Shown piece after piece: positions 45,180 to 57,675 of a stretch of DNA of 64,000 nucleotides. A program made the position numbers and the translations under genes. Numbering within the stretch: position 1 is the stretch's first letter; every line of letters begins with the position of its first letter. Source of the DNA: Elmis aenea (Eukaryota > Arthropoda > Insecta > Coleoptera > Elmidae); contig OX393581.1 of NCBI GenBank assembly GCA_947652605.1, positions 26,344,788 through 26,408,787 on the forward strand, read 5' to 3'. The notes beneath the pieces were generated by a model, which made no database searches, was not told the origin of the DNA, and saw only the letters and a program-made list of their open reading frames with translations.

Positions 45180-46437
45180 TTATATTACACTCTGTCCAAC
45201 ACTGTCTCTTTACATAGGCGAGCCACATAGCTTTTGGTGAGTCTTGATGTTTCTTCGTGCACCCATCGGATTTGTAAATCATCATGTAGGGTTTTATTGC
45301 TGACGCACCATGGGATATCCGTAATACTTCGCAGGGCTTTGCTCTGAAACCGCTGTGTTATATTGATGTTCGACTTTTTGGCGCAACCCCAAAACATTAT
45401 TCCATAGGTCCAAATCGGAACCAGAGTGACTTTGTAAAGCAACAACTTATTTTCCAAAGATAATTTGGATTTGCGTCCCAGTAGCCAGTACATTTTTTTG
45501 ATTTTTAAATCTAGCTCTTTCTATGAAGCAACTTTTCTAAGGCAAGTATTGCAGTTTGCAACTGTCTAGTCGCCTCCTTGGGATCATTATGGCAGGAGAG
45601 GAGTGCAGTGTCGTCCTCGTATGTGGCCATAACAATATTGTTGGTAGATGGAATGTCAGCTGTGTATATGTTGTACAGAGAGGGGCCTAGGACGCTTTCT
45701 TGGGGAACACCAGCTTGAATATTTATTTATTTATTTAATTCTTTCTACCAGGGGGCTAACCCCTACTTACAAGATGATATTCAGATAAACCATCTCCATG
45801 TTTAACTTAGAAGAATCTCTTATCAAAGTATGATTTTATAAGCAAGTAGTACTGGTAAGGAAGCATCTTCTTTATCTTGTATAATAAACCAGTATGCCAG
45901 ACTCGGTCAAACGCCTGTCCCACGTCTAGGAATACCACCGAGAAAATGCGTTTTTTTTCCAAGTCTTTTTCAATTGTTTCTAACACCCTATGGTCTTGTT
46001 ATAGGATCCCATGTTTTTGTTTGAATCCAAAATGATGTTATGGGATTATATTATGATCCTCTAATACAGGTTTGAGGCGTTTCAGTATTAATTTTTCTTT
46101 TGACAAGCATGGTAGTAATGTAATGGTCGGTCGGTATGAAGTTCTCTCATGAGGTGGTTTACCAGGTTTTTGTATTAGGATTATACAACCAAATTTCCAG
46201 TAAACGGGGAAATATTGTAACCTTAACACTGCATTGAAGGTTTCAGTTATTGCAACTAATGTTTTTCTTGGTAATTCTTCTAGTATTCGGGCATTTATTA
46301 AGTCGTAACCAGGTGATTTGTTATCGTGAAGTTTTATTTGTTCTTGGACTTCACTAGGAGTTACGTATCTGATAGGTAAAGACATTTGTAGAGGAGTTTC
46401 TAGCTACTCCATGATGTCATTTTCTACGTTACAGAAT
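45180..46437 (-). pseudogene. Jockey-like reverse transcriptase pseudogene, longest copy
   Basis: From about 46437 downward the minus strand gives MSLPIRYVTPSEVQEQIK, KSPGYDLINARILEELP, FPVYWKFGCIILIQKPGKP and YRPTITLLPCLSK. It then shifts through FSVVFLDVGQAFDRVWH and IQAGVPQESVLGPLLYIY to the catalytic box YEDDTALL (45601-45630), then KMYWLLGRKS-like, PIWTYGIMFWGC and FQSKALRSITDIPW. These are jockey-clade RT blocks in order. YADD has become YEDD. About 50 bp of foreign sequence with an ATTTATTT run breaks the frame near 45720-45770. The endonuclease is absent. Confidence 0.9.
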
Positions 46438-46542
46438 GTGTTTTTATTTTTTTAATATTTAAAAAAATTAAAATATTATTTGAAATACAGCACCAAACTT
46501 CGCATAACCATGCGAATCTTGAATGAAGGATACCCAGTTTAA

Positions 46543-46943
46543 TGGGTAGTTCACACGGTGACATTTAAAGTCGCGACTTTAAATGCCACCGTGTGAACTA
46601 CCCAAATTCAAAGCCGCGACTTCAAAATAAAAATGGCCGCTCTTGTAATTGCAGCATCGAGTGTTGCAGAGCAACTAATTATTTTGAAGTTGCTATTTGT
46701 TGATAATGCTCTAAAATCGTTGAAACATCTATTGGGGATATGATAAATTCGAAATCGATGACAAACAAATGTATATTAGGTTAGCTTAACCTAACCTATT
46801 TGTCTGATGTCAAAATATAAAAGTATGGTAGGCTTACGTCAAATCGATGTCGCGACTTTGCGTGACATTAAAAGTCGCGACTTTTGATAGTTCACACGGT
46901 GACATAAAAGTCGCGACTTTTATGTCACCGTGTGAACTACCCA
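46543..46943. mobile_element. MITE with self-palindromic ends, TAA duplication
   Basis: The ends TGGGTAGTTCACACGGTGAC are inverted copies, flanked by TAA (46540-46542 and 46944-46946). Each end is itself a palindrome: 46544-46602 folds on TTTAAAGTCGCGACTTTAAA and 46881-46942 folds on AAAAGTCGCGACTTTT. The middle holds TTAGGTTAGCTTAACCTAA. No coding. PIF/Harbinger-type by duplication length. Confidence 0.85.
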
Positions 46944-46946
46944 TAA

Positions 46947-48551
46947 GTACACCACATTTTCTTCAAAATAAATTCTCTGAGCATCTACCGACACTTGCGG
47001 ACGTTCAGAAAGCAGTTACAGTTGTCCCAGTCCTTGCAATCGTTATTTCCGTCGACGACAATATCGACCATTATCGAGCGATCGATTAACCGTCGATATA
47101 ACTGCACTATCGCATCAGTTTAAGCTCTGTAGCAAAAAATCGTTTGACATCTTAACTTTTAAAATGTTAACGTTTAAATGGTAAGTGGTTAATACATTTT
47201 GGAACAAGAAAATTATGGATCGAAAAATGATAAATACCACATCCTTTATATGGTTCTGAAGTAATAATGTTTAAAAGTACAGCAAACAGTGGGTAATAAA
47301 ATGATTAGTAGGTAATTGTTACTAGTTTTAATGTAGATCGCGAAAATAATACAATTTCTATCTATAAAAGGAACAACAAAACGTAATCCAATAAGACAAC
47401 TTTTAGCAGTATAAATTAGTTAAAATAAAACTACACTTAAAAAAAAAAACAAGCAAAACATTTAGTGGATAAACTCACAGCAAAAGAGAAAAAAGCAAAA
47501 GTAAATCACTTAAAAAAGTTTATTAACAATCAACAGTAATTGGGACTTAGATTGAGATTAAATTCGTTTAAATAAGGTGCGGTTTTATTGGAGATGCTGT
47601 CACGTTGACCTTTAAGGCCTATCCATAAACACAGCGAGCGCTTAGGGCAGTAAAGTTGTAAAGTAACTGGAAGACATTTTAAAGAAAAACAATTTTATTA
47701 TCTCAAAAAACACAATTAAAACCATGGCAATTAAATTATTATAAAGGTAACCGTACACCAAGCGGAGGCCTGCCGGACCAGGGTAAATTGCATCATCTTT
47801 AGAGTAGCTGCAAGGGTTCGTTCGTGTCCCAGACGCCAGATGAACGGATTTCGTCGAGTTAGAATTGACTGTCTTGCCATAATTTAAGACGACTAATTAT
47901 ATTAATATTTACCATGATTCGGCAATAATATTGTGACGATAAGGAAATTCATGAAGCAGTGCTCGATGACTCAGCCCTATTTGTGTATAAAGCAGCTGTA
48001 ACATGCAAATTACAGATATTGCTGCATATTATGTATTGTGAAATATTAGGTTACAATTTCATTAACTTCTATTTATTATTTAAGTAGTATATATTAATGT
48101 TAGTGTGACATTAGTGCTCCTTTCGGGAAAGCCGGACCCACAGATTTACTAAAAAAAATATTTGAACAAATGGTAGCTGGTGCTTGGTCATGCATTTCCA
48201 TAGCAAAGCAATTCATTTGGTTTACATTTCTTTGGCCATTTATTAATTAGCCGAAAAAATTTGAACTGAGATTCATCAAAACTTTTGAGATCAACAGAGG
48301 GTTCTGAGGAATAAAGCCGGCTTTGTGTAATTTTTTTTTCAGCGTCCGTCCAGAATGTTGCCTGTTTTTGATAATATTTAAAGCTAAAAAGTATAATACA
48401 TCTTCTCGAAGAGTTGCAGAAGATCGGTTAACCGATTCCACCACTGTTTCCATGTTGATGAGTTGTTTCCTGTTTGTTCTTCTCGCATATCCTTGTTCTG
48501 TTTTCCTTTCTCCCAAAACTCTTCTACGTATTTTTCTCTGTGTTTTCTTAT
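46947..48551. other. Spacer, no gene recognised
   Basis: The minus frame 48247-48516 (89 residues) is continuous with the retroelement upstream but shows no retroelement motif; it may be the shifted C-terminal tail or unrelated. The rest (46947-48246) is AT-rich without structure. Confidence 0.45.
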
Positions 48552-50010
48552 TCAGTATCCAAGTTTTGCATATAGTGCTGTTGGTCTCAATACTGTTTTG
48601 TAAAGGCGGAATGTAGCATCGCTAGATAGCTGTTTCGCCCTTAGTAGTTGGTTCAGCGCTCCGGCACATTTATTTGCTTTTGTTAATATCCTCTCTATTT
48701 CTTTTTTTTTATCAGAGTTTTTCGTTATTCTGGCACCCAGATAGACAAACTCATCCAATTTTGCCAGCCTAATTTTTCCCAATGTCGTAGTTATTTCTAG
48801 GATTGCATTCTGCTGACTTCCTCTAAAAGACATCTTTACATTTCTTCTGATTTAATTGCAACCCCATCTTAAAAGCCTCCTCCTCCAATCTGTTTGTCGC
48901 GTGTTCTAATTCATTTATATTTGTTGCTATAATGACGATGTTGTCTGCATATCCCACTATTTGATGGCTCTTATACATTATCTCCTCCCCGGTTCAGACG
49001 GCTGCTTCTTGTAATCTTTTCTAGTGCTATGTTGAATAGTAAAGTTGAAAGGGAATCCCTTGGCGTAATCCAATTCTCACTATTCTTCCGATGTTTGGCC
49101 TTTCACCCTTTTTGTTGTTTTAAGAGTCATATTTATTAAACCTGCTAGCTTTGGAGGTACCTGAAACTCTTTTATAATTTCCATCAATTTTTTCCTTTTT
49201 ATTGAATTGAAAACCTTTTTGAAGTCGATATAGAGCACCACTGTAGAAATGTTGTATTCGTAGCAAGTCATTAGCGTTTCCTTCATAGTAAAAATCCGAT
49301 CTATGGTTCCTCTCTCTTTTCTAAAACCTGCCTGATATGCTTCTGATTGTGGCTCAACGATGGCTTCTCTTTTTTTAATCAGAGTCGCTACTATTTTATA
49401 TGTTACATCTAATAAAAATATACCTCTATAGTTACTACATGTCGTCTCATCTCTATTTTTTAATATGGGGATTATAGTGGCATTTTTCCAACTTTTTGGC
49501 ATTTATTTTTCTTGTCAGATTTTCTGTACTAAGAGATATATCTGGTTATACAACTCCTCTTCCCCATATTTCAAGTTCCCTGCAGTCCCTTCGTTGTTTC
49601 CGACACATTTGTACTTTTTTTGAGTCTTAATAATTTCCATTACTTTTCTTTTGTAGGTTCATATGTTTGATTCCTTTTTTCTGTTCCTATTTTCTTCTTC
49701 TTTGGTCAATCTTTCCTTTTCGTCTTCTACGTCTTCATTTAACATATCAGAGAAATATTTTTGCCGCCGTTTTATGATTTTTTCATCTTCTCTTATCAAA
49801 TCTTTATGGCTGGTTGAGCTTTTCTTTTCCCTTCTTAACTTCTCTGTAGATATTTTTAATCTCTTTCCTCTGGTAATAGCCTTCTGCTTTTATAACTTTT
49901 TTCTTATATGTATCTCTTTTTTTCTGTCTGTTTAATCTTGTCGTTGTTGCTTTTTGCGCTATATAGGCTTTTTTGTCTTCTCCTTCTTGGATTTGTAAAG
50001 CTTTCATGCG
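48552..50010 (-). pseudogene. RTE-like non-LTR reverse transcriptase pseudogene
   Basis: The minus strand starts with a basic coiled-coil-like linker (50007-49804), then QKYFSDMLNE, MPKSWKNATIIPILKNRDE and CSNYRGIFLLDVTYKIVATL. It continues with YQAGFRKERGTIDRIFTMKE, STVVLYIDFKKVFNSIKRKK and, after a stop at 49080, the catalytic box VGYADNIVII (about 48930-48955). It then has KLDEFVYLGARITKNSD and LYKTVLRPTALYAKLGY. This is the RT core and thumb of endonuclease-RT elements of the group whose tails lie at 33757 and 40596. The second Asp of YADD is Asn, which would abolish polymerisation. The endonuclease is not seen. Confidence 0.9.
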
Positions 50011-51267
50011 CAGTATGCTTTAAATTTTAATCTGGCAAATATTTTAGTTTAAGGATAAAAAAAATATTTGCATTTAACATTTAAAACAACATTTTGAAAT
50101 ATTTCCAAAGCCTACTAATTTAGTGCTATTAAATATTGTGTTTGTATCCGTAAATTATCAAGAAAATCGCAATAACTTAAAAAAACTGACTTATTCGTGT
50201 TTGAGGTTTGACTAAATTTTTAACTAGTCAAAAATCATTATGACGCTATTTTGCAACAAAGTTTCAAAGAAATTCGTTCTGACACAGCCAAGTTGTGAAA
50301 TATCATTAATTTTTTAGACTCCTCTTTCTGTCAATATTTTTTATAAAAACTTAAATAACTCAAAAACTGATTTTAGACTTATAAAATATAAATGTTTTTA
50401 AAAGAGAATTAAATTTTGTATCTAAAAAATATACTGAGTGTGCTATTTAAAAAAACAAAGTGACGTATCGATGCGCAAAAACGAAACACTGTATATAGTT
50501 GAAAATAATTTAAGGTTATGTAGTAAATTACCACAAACAACTTTTGTATCAAACTTGTAAATCCCACTTCCTGATAAAAATAATTAGGAGATCAATTCCG
50601 CCAAATTAAATCGAGTAATTTTTGCTATAATTAGCTTTTAGCAGCTCCATAATCAATTCAGAATTTACCCTCTTAATTATATCGAAAATCATTCTCATAA
50701 GCAGCTTGTAACATACTGTGCATTGCACATGGTGAAACAAGAAAGCACAAAGGGTTCATATGCAGACAATAGACTGGCAAAGTGACGTTTTGTGTCACTA
50801 ACGCAGTCGGCCGTTCATGTACGTTAGTGTGTGCAACTGAATTATCTACCGACGGGTATGTTGGGCAAAAAAGTGTAAATGATTACTTTGTCTCAAAAAG
50901 ATAACCTTTAACTTGTTTGGTTTGGTTTAAGTCGATACTTTCCGTTTTTTTAAAGCACCGCAGATTAAATTCATTACTGAAGTATTTTAGGCAAAGTGTA
51001 CAGTACAACGCCGAAAATAAGCACGCTGTGTCGTCCGTGAGGCTTAATTAAAAATAATTTTTGTCACGTTTTGTTACAAGGCACGCTGCTCAATCAGGCT
51101 TACTTAAATATCGAAATAATACAAAAGATGGTAAATATAGAATTCACACTTTTTTACAATTTTTTTAAATGTTAAAATGTATGTCACGAAGTTTATTTAT
51201 AGCTATAAAAGAATTTAATAAATGAGAAACAAACGTAGATTTATTAATTAATTTTTTTTGTGACATG
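50011..51267. other. AT-rich spacer, no gene recognised
   Basis: No open frame of note. GTGACGTTTTGTGTCACTAACG at 50781 is a small hairpin. No RNA gene recognised. Confidence 0.6.
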
Positions 51268-52305
51268 AGAGGGTGGCTTGAATTATTTCCGGAATGGCCA
51301 TTTACAAATACTTTTATGTCGTTATATTGGCAACTCTTTCATGTGAATTAACTGCAAACTTCAAATCCAGATTATATGCTGTTCTTAGTGATTCATTACC
51401 TTCATTTTTCACGGCGAGTTTTTGGATTTCGGATTTCAAGTGTGGCCGTACACTCACAAGTGATAAACCACGTTCAGGACGTTCAAAAACGGCTACAACA
51501 CCAAAAATTGTGGATAAATTTTATGACAAGGTTTTAGTAGGTCGCCAAATAAAGGTGCGTGAAATTAAGAAAGCTGTGGGCATCTCTTAGAACGAGTAGT
51601 TCATATTTTAATAAGATGAGTTGCGTTTAAAAACACTTTCTGCATTAACCTCGGCCGATAATTTGGATGTATTTTGAAAAACGATTATTGACTATGGATG
51701 AGACATGGATTCACCACTACATATCGGAAACCACAACAAAATCTAAACAGTGGATTGGTTCCAAAGAAGGCAAAGACCAATCAAACTGACGGAAAGATGA
51801 TATCGTTAGTGTTTTGGGATTCCGAAGGAATCTTGCTCATTGATTATGTTAAAAAAGGAATAACCATTACTGGCCAATATTTTGCAACACTCTTGGACAA
51901 GCTGAAAATCGCAATTTAAGAAAAACCTCCGGGAGTGGTCAATAAAGAAAGTGTTGCTTCACCAAGACCACTTCATTCGAGCGCAATCGTGACGTAAAAA
52001 TTGGCAGAATTGAGGTTCGATATCCTTCACCTGATTTGACTCCATCGGATTTCCATTTGTTCCCGAAACTCAAAACATTTCTGCCTGGAGAGAGTTTTTG
52101 TAGAATGAAGGGGTTTTCGAGGTTAAAAACGACTATTTTGCAAATCTCGGAGTAAGTCACTTCCGGGGGGGGATGGAATCGAGAAATTTGAGAGACGTTG
52201 GACCAAGTTGAACTGCAAGGGGACTATGTTGAAAAATGAAATGTAGCTTAAATCAATCTTCTTTTGTTTTCATTATTATTCCGTAAATTTTTCAATCCAC
52301 CCTCG
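51268..52305 (+). mobile_element. mariner element, about 1.04 kb, decayed
   Basis: The left end GAGGGTGGCTTGAATTATTT and the inverted right end GAGGGTGGATTGAAAAATTT (continuing ...CCGGAAT / ACGGAAT) are inverted repeats of about 28 bp. TA follows the right end; the left TA has decayed. The length is below the ~1.3 kb of an intact mariner, so part of the coding region is missing. Confidence 0.85.
51294..52250 (+). pseudogene. mariner transposase pseudogene
   Basis: The first frame (51294-51590) ends in CGRTLTSDKPRSGRSKT, ATTPKIVDKFYDKVL and QIKVREIKKAVGIS, the second helix-turn-helix and linker of mariner transposases. After shifts, TMDETWIHHYISETTTKSKQ supplies the first catalytic Asp (DETW). 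The frame 51698-51919 continues KKAKTNQTDGKMISLVFWD, ILLIDYVKKGITITGQYFAT, then KVLLHQDH (second Asp, followed by a shift) and PDLTPSDFHLFPKLKTFL (third Asp). All three aspartates survive, unlike the copy at 38719, but at least three shifts and a stop inactivate the gene. Confidence 0.9.
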
Positions 52306-52307
52306 TA

Positions 52308-55300
52308 TACAAAAATTGAAGACAAATTCTACGAACCTACTCAACATTAAATAAGCATTTTGATCACTAATAAGAGTCGATATTGGAAAAAAGCAGGAAA
52401 ATCGTAGCAAAATGAGGAGTACGCCATCAAGACTCTTTAACAGATACCTTAGTGTTTGTTAAGCTTTTTGTATTCTTCCAATCCTATTGTCCTGCCAAAA
52501 CACTATTTGTTTTTATTTCTCAACCGGACTGAGTATGTTACTTTAAAATCTTAGTACCTACCTTGTTTTGCTAATGTAAACTTAAAAATACATTAAAAAC
52601 CATAATAAAAGTTATAAAACTCGCTAAGAACCTATCATATGTGCGAATGCAGTCATTTTTGAAATATAATTAGTATTACAATTTTTTTGCTGTTTTAATA
52701 AATAGTAAAGTATTTTCCATTTTCTTCGTAACCACTAGCGGGCGCGTTCCTCAGGTTGAGAATAAGAACTACCTAGATCCTAGATGAAATGCTGATTGAG
52801 TGGTAATCAAAGGTGCCGTTAGACATTCCATTAGTAGTTTAAGTTTATCAATACTATCTTCTTTGTCACTAATCAAACTAGAATCCCCAAGTCAGTAAAT
52901 GGTCTAAAACTCAGAACACACAAGCTTAGTCATGTTGCCAGAACATAAAAGTAAAATAACTTTAAAAAATGACTATCATGGGCAAACAACCTAGGTATAA
53001 GATCAAAATTCGGTATAGAAAATAAAATCTTTGAACAAGTATCGCTTGTTAACTTATTGGGATGCAACTTATCATATATTGAGAAGATAACATTTTATTT
53101 AATGTGCGGTACAATAAGAAGGTATATAATAAAGGTCAAGAAAACAAATACAAATTAATTTGTTAATAATACTATGGCACATGGCAGTTTCATTGTTGTT
53201 ATGCTGGTGTGAAGACTGAATCTTAATACAAAAAGATGTGCATCAGATCCTGGCCTCTGAAACAAGGCTTCTTGGATCAGCTGAAGAATGTACAAAATGA
53301 AATTTAAGAAATAATCTGAATATAATATACCTAGTCCATTAAAGACCGCAAAAAATATTATTGAAGGATATGAAACGATGGAAAGAGAAAAATTGCAATG
53401 GAATTATAGACAAGAGAAAAACGGAACCCAAGATGATTCAGTATGGAATATTTATATATGTTTGCGTATGAAAAAAACAACGTCCTATTAGACAACTAGA
53501 ACCCAAAATCGTTGCTCAGATATTATTTGACGTATATGAAGATGTTGCTTTAGCACATGAATGAAATCTCATTTATCACCGGGGGTTATAGTCTTTATAA
53601 ATATTATATAAAAACCTGTACGTAATTATTCGAAGCTTTACTTCGAATAATAAATTTAATGGAATGTATATTCCTAAATATTGATTTATGAATTATATTT
53701 GACTCATACACAGACTGTTTTTAGCAGTAAATTCAAAAAAATACATTTAATCGTAGTTGTACTGATCAATTTCAAAAAGGAGATAATAAAAAATTTCTAA
53801 TAATATTGAAAGAATATTAACAGTTTATTTATAAGTAGTTTTGTGCATGGTGCTTGTGACATCATTATCAGGTCTTAGTTTATGATAAGTTTTTTTCGAT
53901 GTTCTCGATGCACAATCATTGCAATGGATTTATCTATACGTGTTTTAAAATTTTAGAATTTTATGTACACGTAATTCATTAAGTAGTGTAATACTTTACT
54001 TTAAACTAACATATTTTGTTGTCTTGTTCATGATTAAAAATATTCTCGACAATTTATTGCTTAAAATAAAAACCAATTTATCATACAGTGAGGGGCGTTC
54101 TCCTATGCATTGCAATAACTGTATTAGAGGACAAGACATACACAAACATGCAATATAGTCATCATAGATAACTGGGTAATAAATTATGGCAAGTTTTCTG
54201 TAATACCCAATATTTCAAAAACGTCGACTGCGCAGACACAAAAGTGATCTGCGAATAAATTTTATGAATTAAGTTACAATGCAATGTTTTTACGACAACG
54301 ATGTTTTGACAAAATTAATTTAAAATTACTCAACAAAGTAATATTTGTTTTTAAATTGGTTTTAATTGTCAAAATATTTAAATTAATATTAAAAATTTCC
54401 ATTTTTAAAATGCTGTTGTTAAATTTGTTAGTAATGATTCGCGATATTTTACTTTAAAAACTATATTGGTTTAATGGTTAAATCGTTGTCGAGTATTAAA
54501 AGGGATAAATATAAGTTATTTTGTAAAAAAAAAAATTTCATCGTTTGATTACACGATTTAGAGACATGCTCAATAATTTGATCTTTCTATTTGCATTTGC
54601 TTTTCAATTATTAGCGGTTAAATATTTTTAAAGGTATAAATTACAAAATTTTAATTGCACAAAAGCATGGTTAAAAAGTTAAAAATAGTTAAGGCAGTCA
54701 ATTTTTTGCGTTAATTTCAAAATCTGTCAATTACTAACGACCTGTTGTCAAAATGTAGTATTAGTTTCAAAACTATCTTCAACAGTTACAACCTTATTTA
54801 TTTACGCAAGCGGTGAAGAGACGATAGTCGCGAAATTGGTAATGCGATCCGATATGAGACCTTTCGAAAAAGAGGTAGGTGGGTTTAAATTATGCTTATT
54901 TATATTTATTGGAAAGGTTTAAGCATTACATATTTTTATCGATTGATTTAAATGACAGAGCCGTACACTAACGGAACATATTTTAATTTTTAACAAAGAA
55001 CAATGAAATTGATCGTCTAAAGTTTATTATTAAAAGCTAGACTATTAGTGAAGATATTAGTTTGTGGCAAGAAACCATTTTTCAGTAGCAAAAATAAACA
55101 CATTTCCCGCGGAAACCTTCATCTATCAGCGGTTCTTGTTGTAATAAGCAGAGCAGGCTATGGCTAAGCCAAGCTCCGGACGGCAACAAATAATGGGATA
55201 GGTGTTCAGCGGGCGAGTTATTTGCTCCCGAGAATTAGTGTGCACTCTTCCCTGCCAAGAAGAATGGCCATGAGGAGTAAACCAGCTCTAGAATCTACTA

Positions 55301-56010
55301 AAACTTACAGTTTTATTCCTCCTTGCAAGCTTTTAGACTTTTTGTTCTATACCTTTTAAATAAACATGAAATAAATTTACAGAGTAATGCAGCCTCTTGA
55401 TTTATTTATGCGATTGTAAAGAGCTAAAAGTGTATTTCTAACTAAAACAGTGATTAAACTACTTCGAAGGGCTATAAAACGATAAAATTGTTTTAGAATA
55501 TAGACCCTTAATTGCCATTACATGCAAGCACAAGCTATAATTTAAAATTAGTTAGCAATCTTTACAACGGTGTAATGCTTCATAAATGAAATAAAATTAC
55601 ATAAGTGTAAAATTACCCCCGACTTGATCTGTGGTATCAAAACCATAGTAGATGACTTTTTGTAATTTAAGCACAAATTTTTTTAATAACTCATTAGAAA
55701 CATTACTAGTAATTTATTTTTCATAAAAGGGTTGCGTATGCAATGATACCAAAAATACTTTAAAAACATTTGAAATATTGCGAAAAAAAGACAATTTTTC
55801 CATATTATGTATTTCCATATGATGTGGAAAAATAATTTTCAAAGGTACACGGAATACGAGATACAATGTTTTTTTTAATTTAAGTAAATCTCCTCGGGGT
55901 ATTTGCTAATATTATAATCTGATCAAAAATAAGATCAATGAATAATTTTGTTCTAACCTAATTTATCTATGATTTAATAATCCTAAAACCAAGGTCATAC
56001 TCACTAGCGT
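52308..56010. other. AT-rich spacer, no gene recognised
   Basis: The sequence near 52680-52775 (TTTTAATAAATAG...GGTTGAGAATAAGAAC) resembles a decayed hAT right end, like 25735-25819. A hairpin ATTATTCGAAGCTTTACTTC lies at about 53620-53650. The stretch 55120-55310 is GC-richer and non-repetitive but gives no recognisable protein. Confidence 0.5.
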
Positions 56011-56093
56011 ACCGTAGGATCTAACAACTTAATTACACTAATTTACCGTGTACTACAAAACTGCACTGTGCGCTGCTTTTGCTAACATAATCA

Positions 56094-56406
56094 CTAAACT
56101 AACTCAAAGGGCTTCGTCCTTTTGAGTCTTCGCACTAGCTTTGTGTTGTCCAGGAGCTGGATGGCCTCGACGTTCACGTGACGGAGCAGCCGCTGTTCAT
56201 GGCTACTGGCAAATCTGGTGACGGTTTGATCGACAGTCTCCATTTTGATGTCCCGATGGATATCGGTGTTTCGGCAGTACCAGGGAGCATCAAAGATGTT
56301 TCTTAGTACTTTGTTCTGATAGCGTTGTATAACTTGGATGTTGCTCTTGCTGGCACAACCCCAGAGCTGGATGCCATACGTCCACACGGGCTTCAATATC
56401 TGCTTA
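56094..56406 (-). pseudogene. Jockey-like RT, C-terminal half (after the insertion)
   Basis: The minus frame reads KPVWTYGIQLWGCASKSNIQ, RYQNKVLRNIFDAPWY and ends NTKLVRRLKRTKPFELV, the same terminus as the fragment at 24697-25426. It continues the N-terminal half at 57163-57495 once the foldback insertion is discounted. Confidence 0.9.
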
Positions 56407-56408
56407 TA

Positions 56409-57160
56409 CAGGGTGGCTGATTTTTCATTGTCCAGCTTATATCTGCTGAAATATTAAAGTTACCAAAAAAAGTTAAATGAGAAACTTATTAAACAAAAGC
56501 TGGTCTACAAAATTGTGCTAAAAATTTTGTTCCATAGCCTACCAGTTTTTCGGAAAAATATCCAACTTTTGTTTTTTAAATAGAACACCCGGTATATTTT
56601 TACAGAATCACATTCTAAATCAATTTCTCTTTACAATGATATATTATAAGTACCATTTTGCTTTTAAATTATGCACAATATTTCAAAAAAGGAATGATTA
56701 AAGTCGGCTGTGATATTGTTTTGTTTATTGCAAATACCTGTCAAATTTGTTTACATTAGCAAACACTTGTCAAATCAGACAAAAATAAGTGTAATTATAA
56801 TTAAGAAAAATGTACCATACAAATAATGAAAAAGTTGATATGCTGTGCTGTTTCCACAGCCGGCTATAATAATTCTCTTTTTTTTTAATATTAAGCATAA
56901 TTTAAAAGCAAAATGGTACTTATGATAGTATCATTGTGAAGAGAAATTGATTTAGAATGTGATTCTATAAAAATATACAGGGTGTTCTATTTAAAAAACA
57001 AAAGTTGGATATTTTTCCGAAAAACTGGTAGGCTTGGAACAAAATTTTTAGCACAATTTTGTAGACCAGCTTTTGTTTAATAAGTTTCTCATTTAACTTT
57101 TTTTGGTAACATTAATATTTCAGCAGATATAAGCTGTACAATGAAAAACCAGCCACACTG
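56409..57160. mobile_element. Foldback element inserted into the jockey fragment
   Basis: CAGGGTGGCTGATTTTTCAT at the left and its inverted copy at the right (slightly altered to CAGTGTGGCTGGTTTTTCAT) start arms of about 300 bp with the turn near 56780. TA flanks both sides (56407-56408, 57161-57162). Inside the arms a second CCGGTATATTTTTACAG / CTGTAAAAATAYACMGGGTG-like motif appears, suggesting a compound build. Confidence 0.85.
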
Positions 57161-57162
57161 TA

Positions 57163-57495
57163 TAGAAGCAATTTATTATCTATAGACAACCTGGAGTTTC
57201 TCCCTAGGAGCCAATACATTTTTTTGAATTTTATATTAAGCTCTTCTCGTTTCTTTTTGACATGGACTCTCCAGCAGAGTCTAGCGTCGAGGGTCATACC
57301 CAGATATTTTGCTGAATTAGCGTAGGGAATCTGAGCATCATTTATTTTGACGGGTAGATGTTGATTTCGTTTGTTAGTAAAGTTGACATGAACAGATTTG
57401 CCGTCATTCAACTTGATACGCCACGTTTTGGTCCAGGTGTGGATCTTGTCAATGGATTTTTGTAACTTTCTGGCAGATTCTTCATACAATACCAA
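57163..57495 (-). pseudogene. Jockey-like RT, segment before the insertion
   Basis: The minus frame reads YEESARKLQKSIDKIHTWTK, WRIKLNDGKSVHVNFTNK, AKYLGMTLDARLCW and KKMYWLLGRNSRLSIDNKLL, matching the post-catalytic thumb region of the other jockey copies. The FADD box itself lies upstream of the truncation and is absent. Confidence 0.9.
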
Positions 57496-57675
57496 ATTTG
57501 GCTAAAATATATCTACCGGTTAAAAATTATCGATATTTTTTCGAAAATTTCAACACCCTGTATCTTTAAAATGATGCGTTTATGGACCCATGTTGATATG
57601 AAATATTCGCTTTAAAATAAGTTTTTCTATCAACTGTTAAAGTCCGCAACAAAAAGTGGACCACCCTGTATACGA
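57496..57675. mobile_element. Remnant of a CACCCTGTA-type foldback arm
   Basis: The segment contains CAACACCCTGTATC and ends GTGGACCACCCTGTATACG, with AATATTCGCTTTAAAATAAG between. This resembles one arm of the CAGGGTGG elements. The jockey fragment may have inserted into it. Confidence 0.4.

Larger units (their letters stand above)
56011..57495 (-). mobile_element. Jockey-like element fragment split by a foldback insertion
   Basis: This is the 3' portion of a jockey-clade element on the minus strand, truncated at its 5' side at about 57495 within the RT domain and interrupted at a TA by the foldback element 56409-57160. The 3' UTR probably extends from 56093 towards 56011; its end and target duplication were not identified. 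Confidence 0.8.

Noticed and set aside
46777..46799. TTAGG-type telomeric repeat
   Set aside because: Only a short palindrome TTAGGTTAGC...TAACCTAACC inside a MITE; there is no tandem array.
53170..53460. A possible retroelement tail
   Set aside because: Some phrases look like the charged tails of RTE-like proteins, but no diagnostic motif could be placed in any frame.
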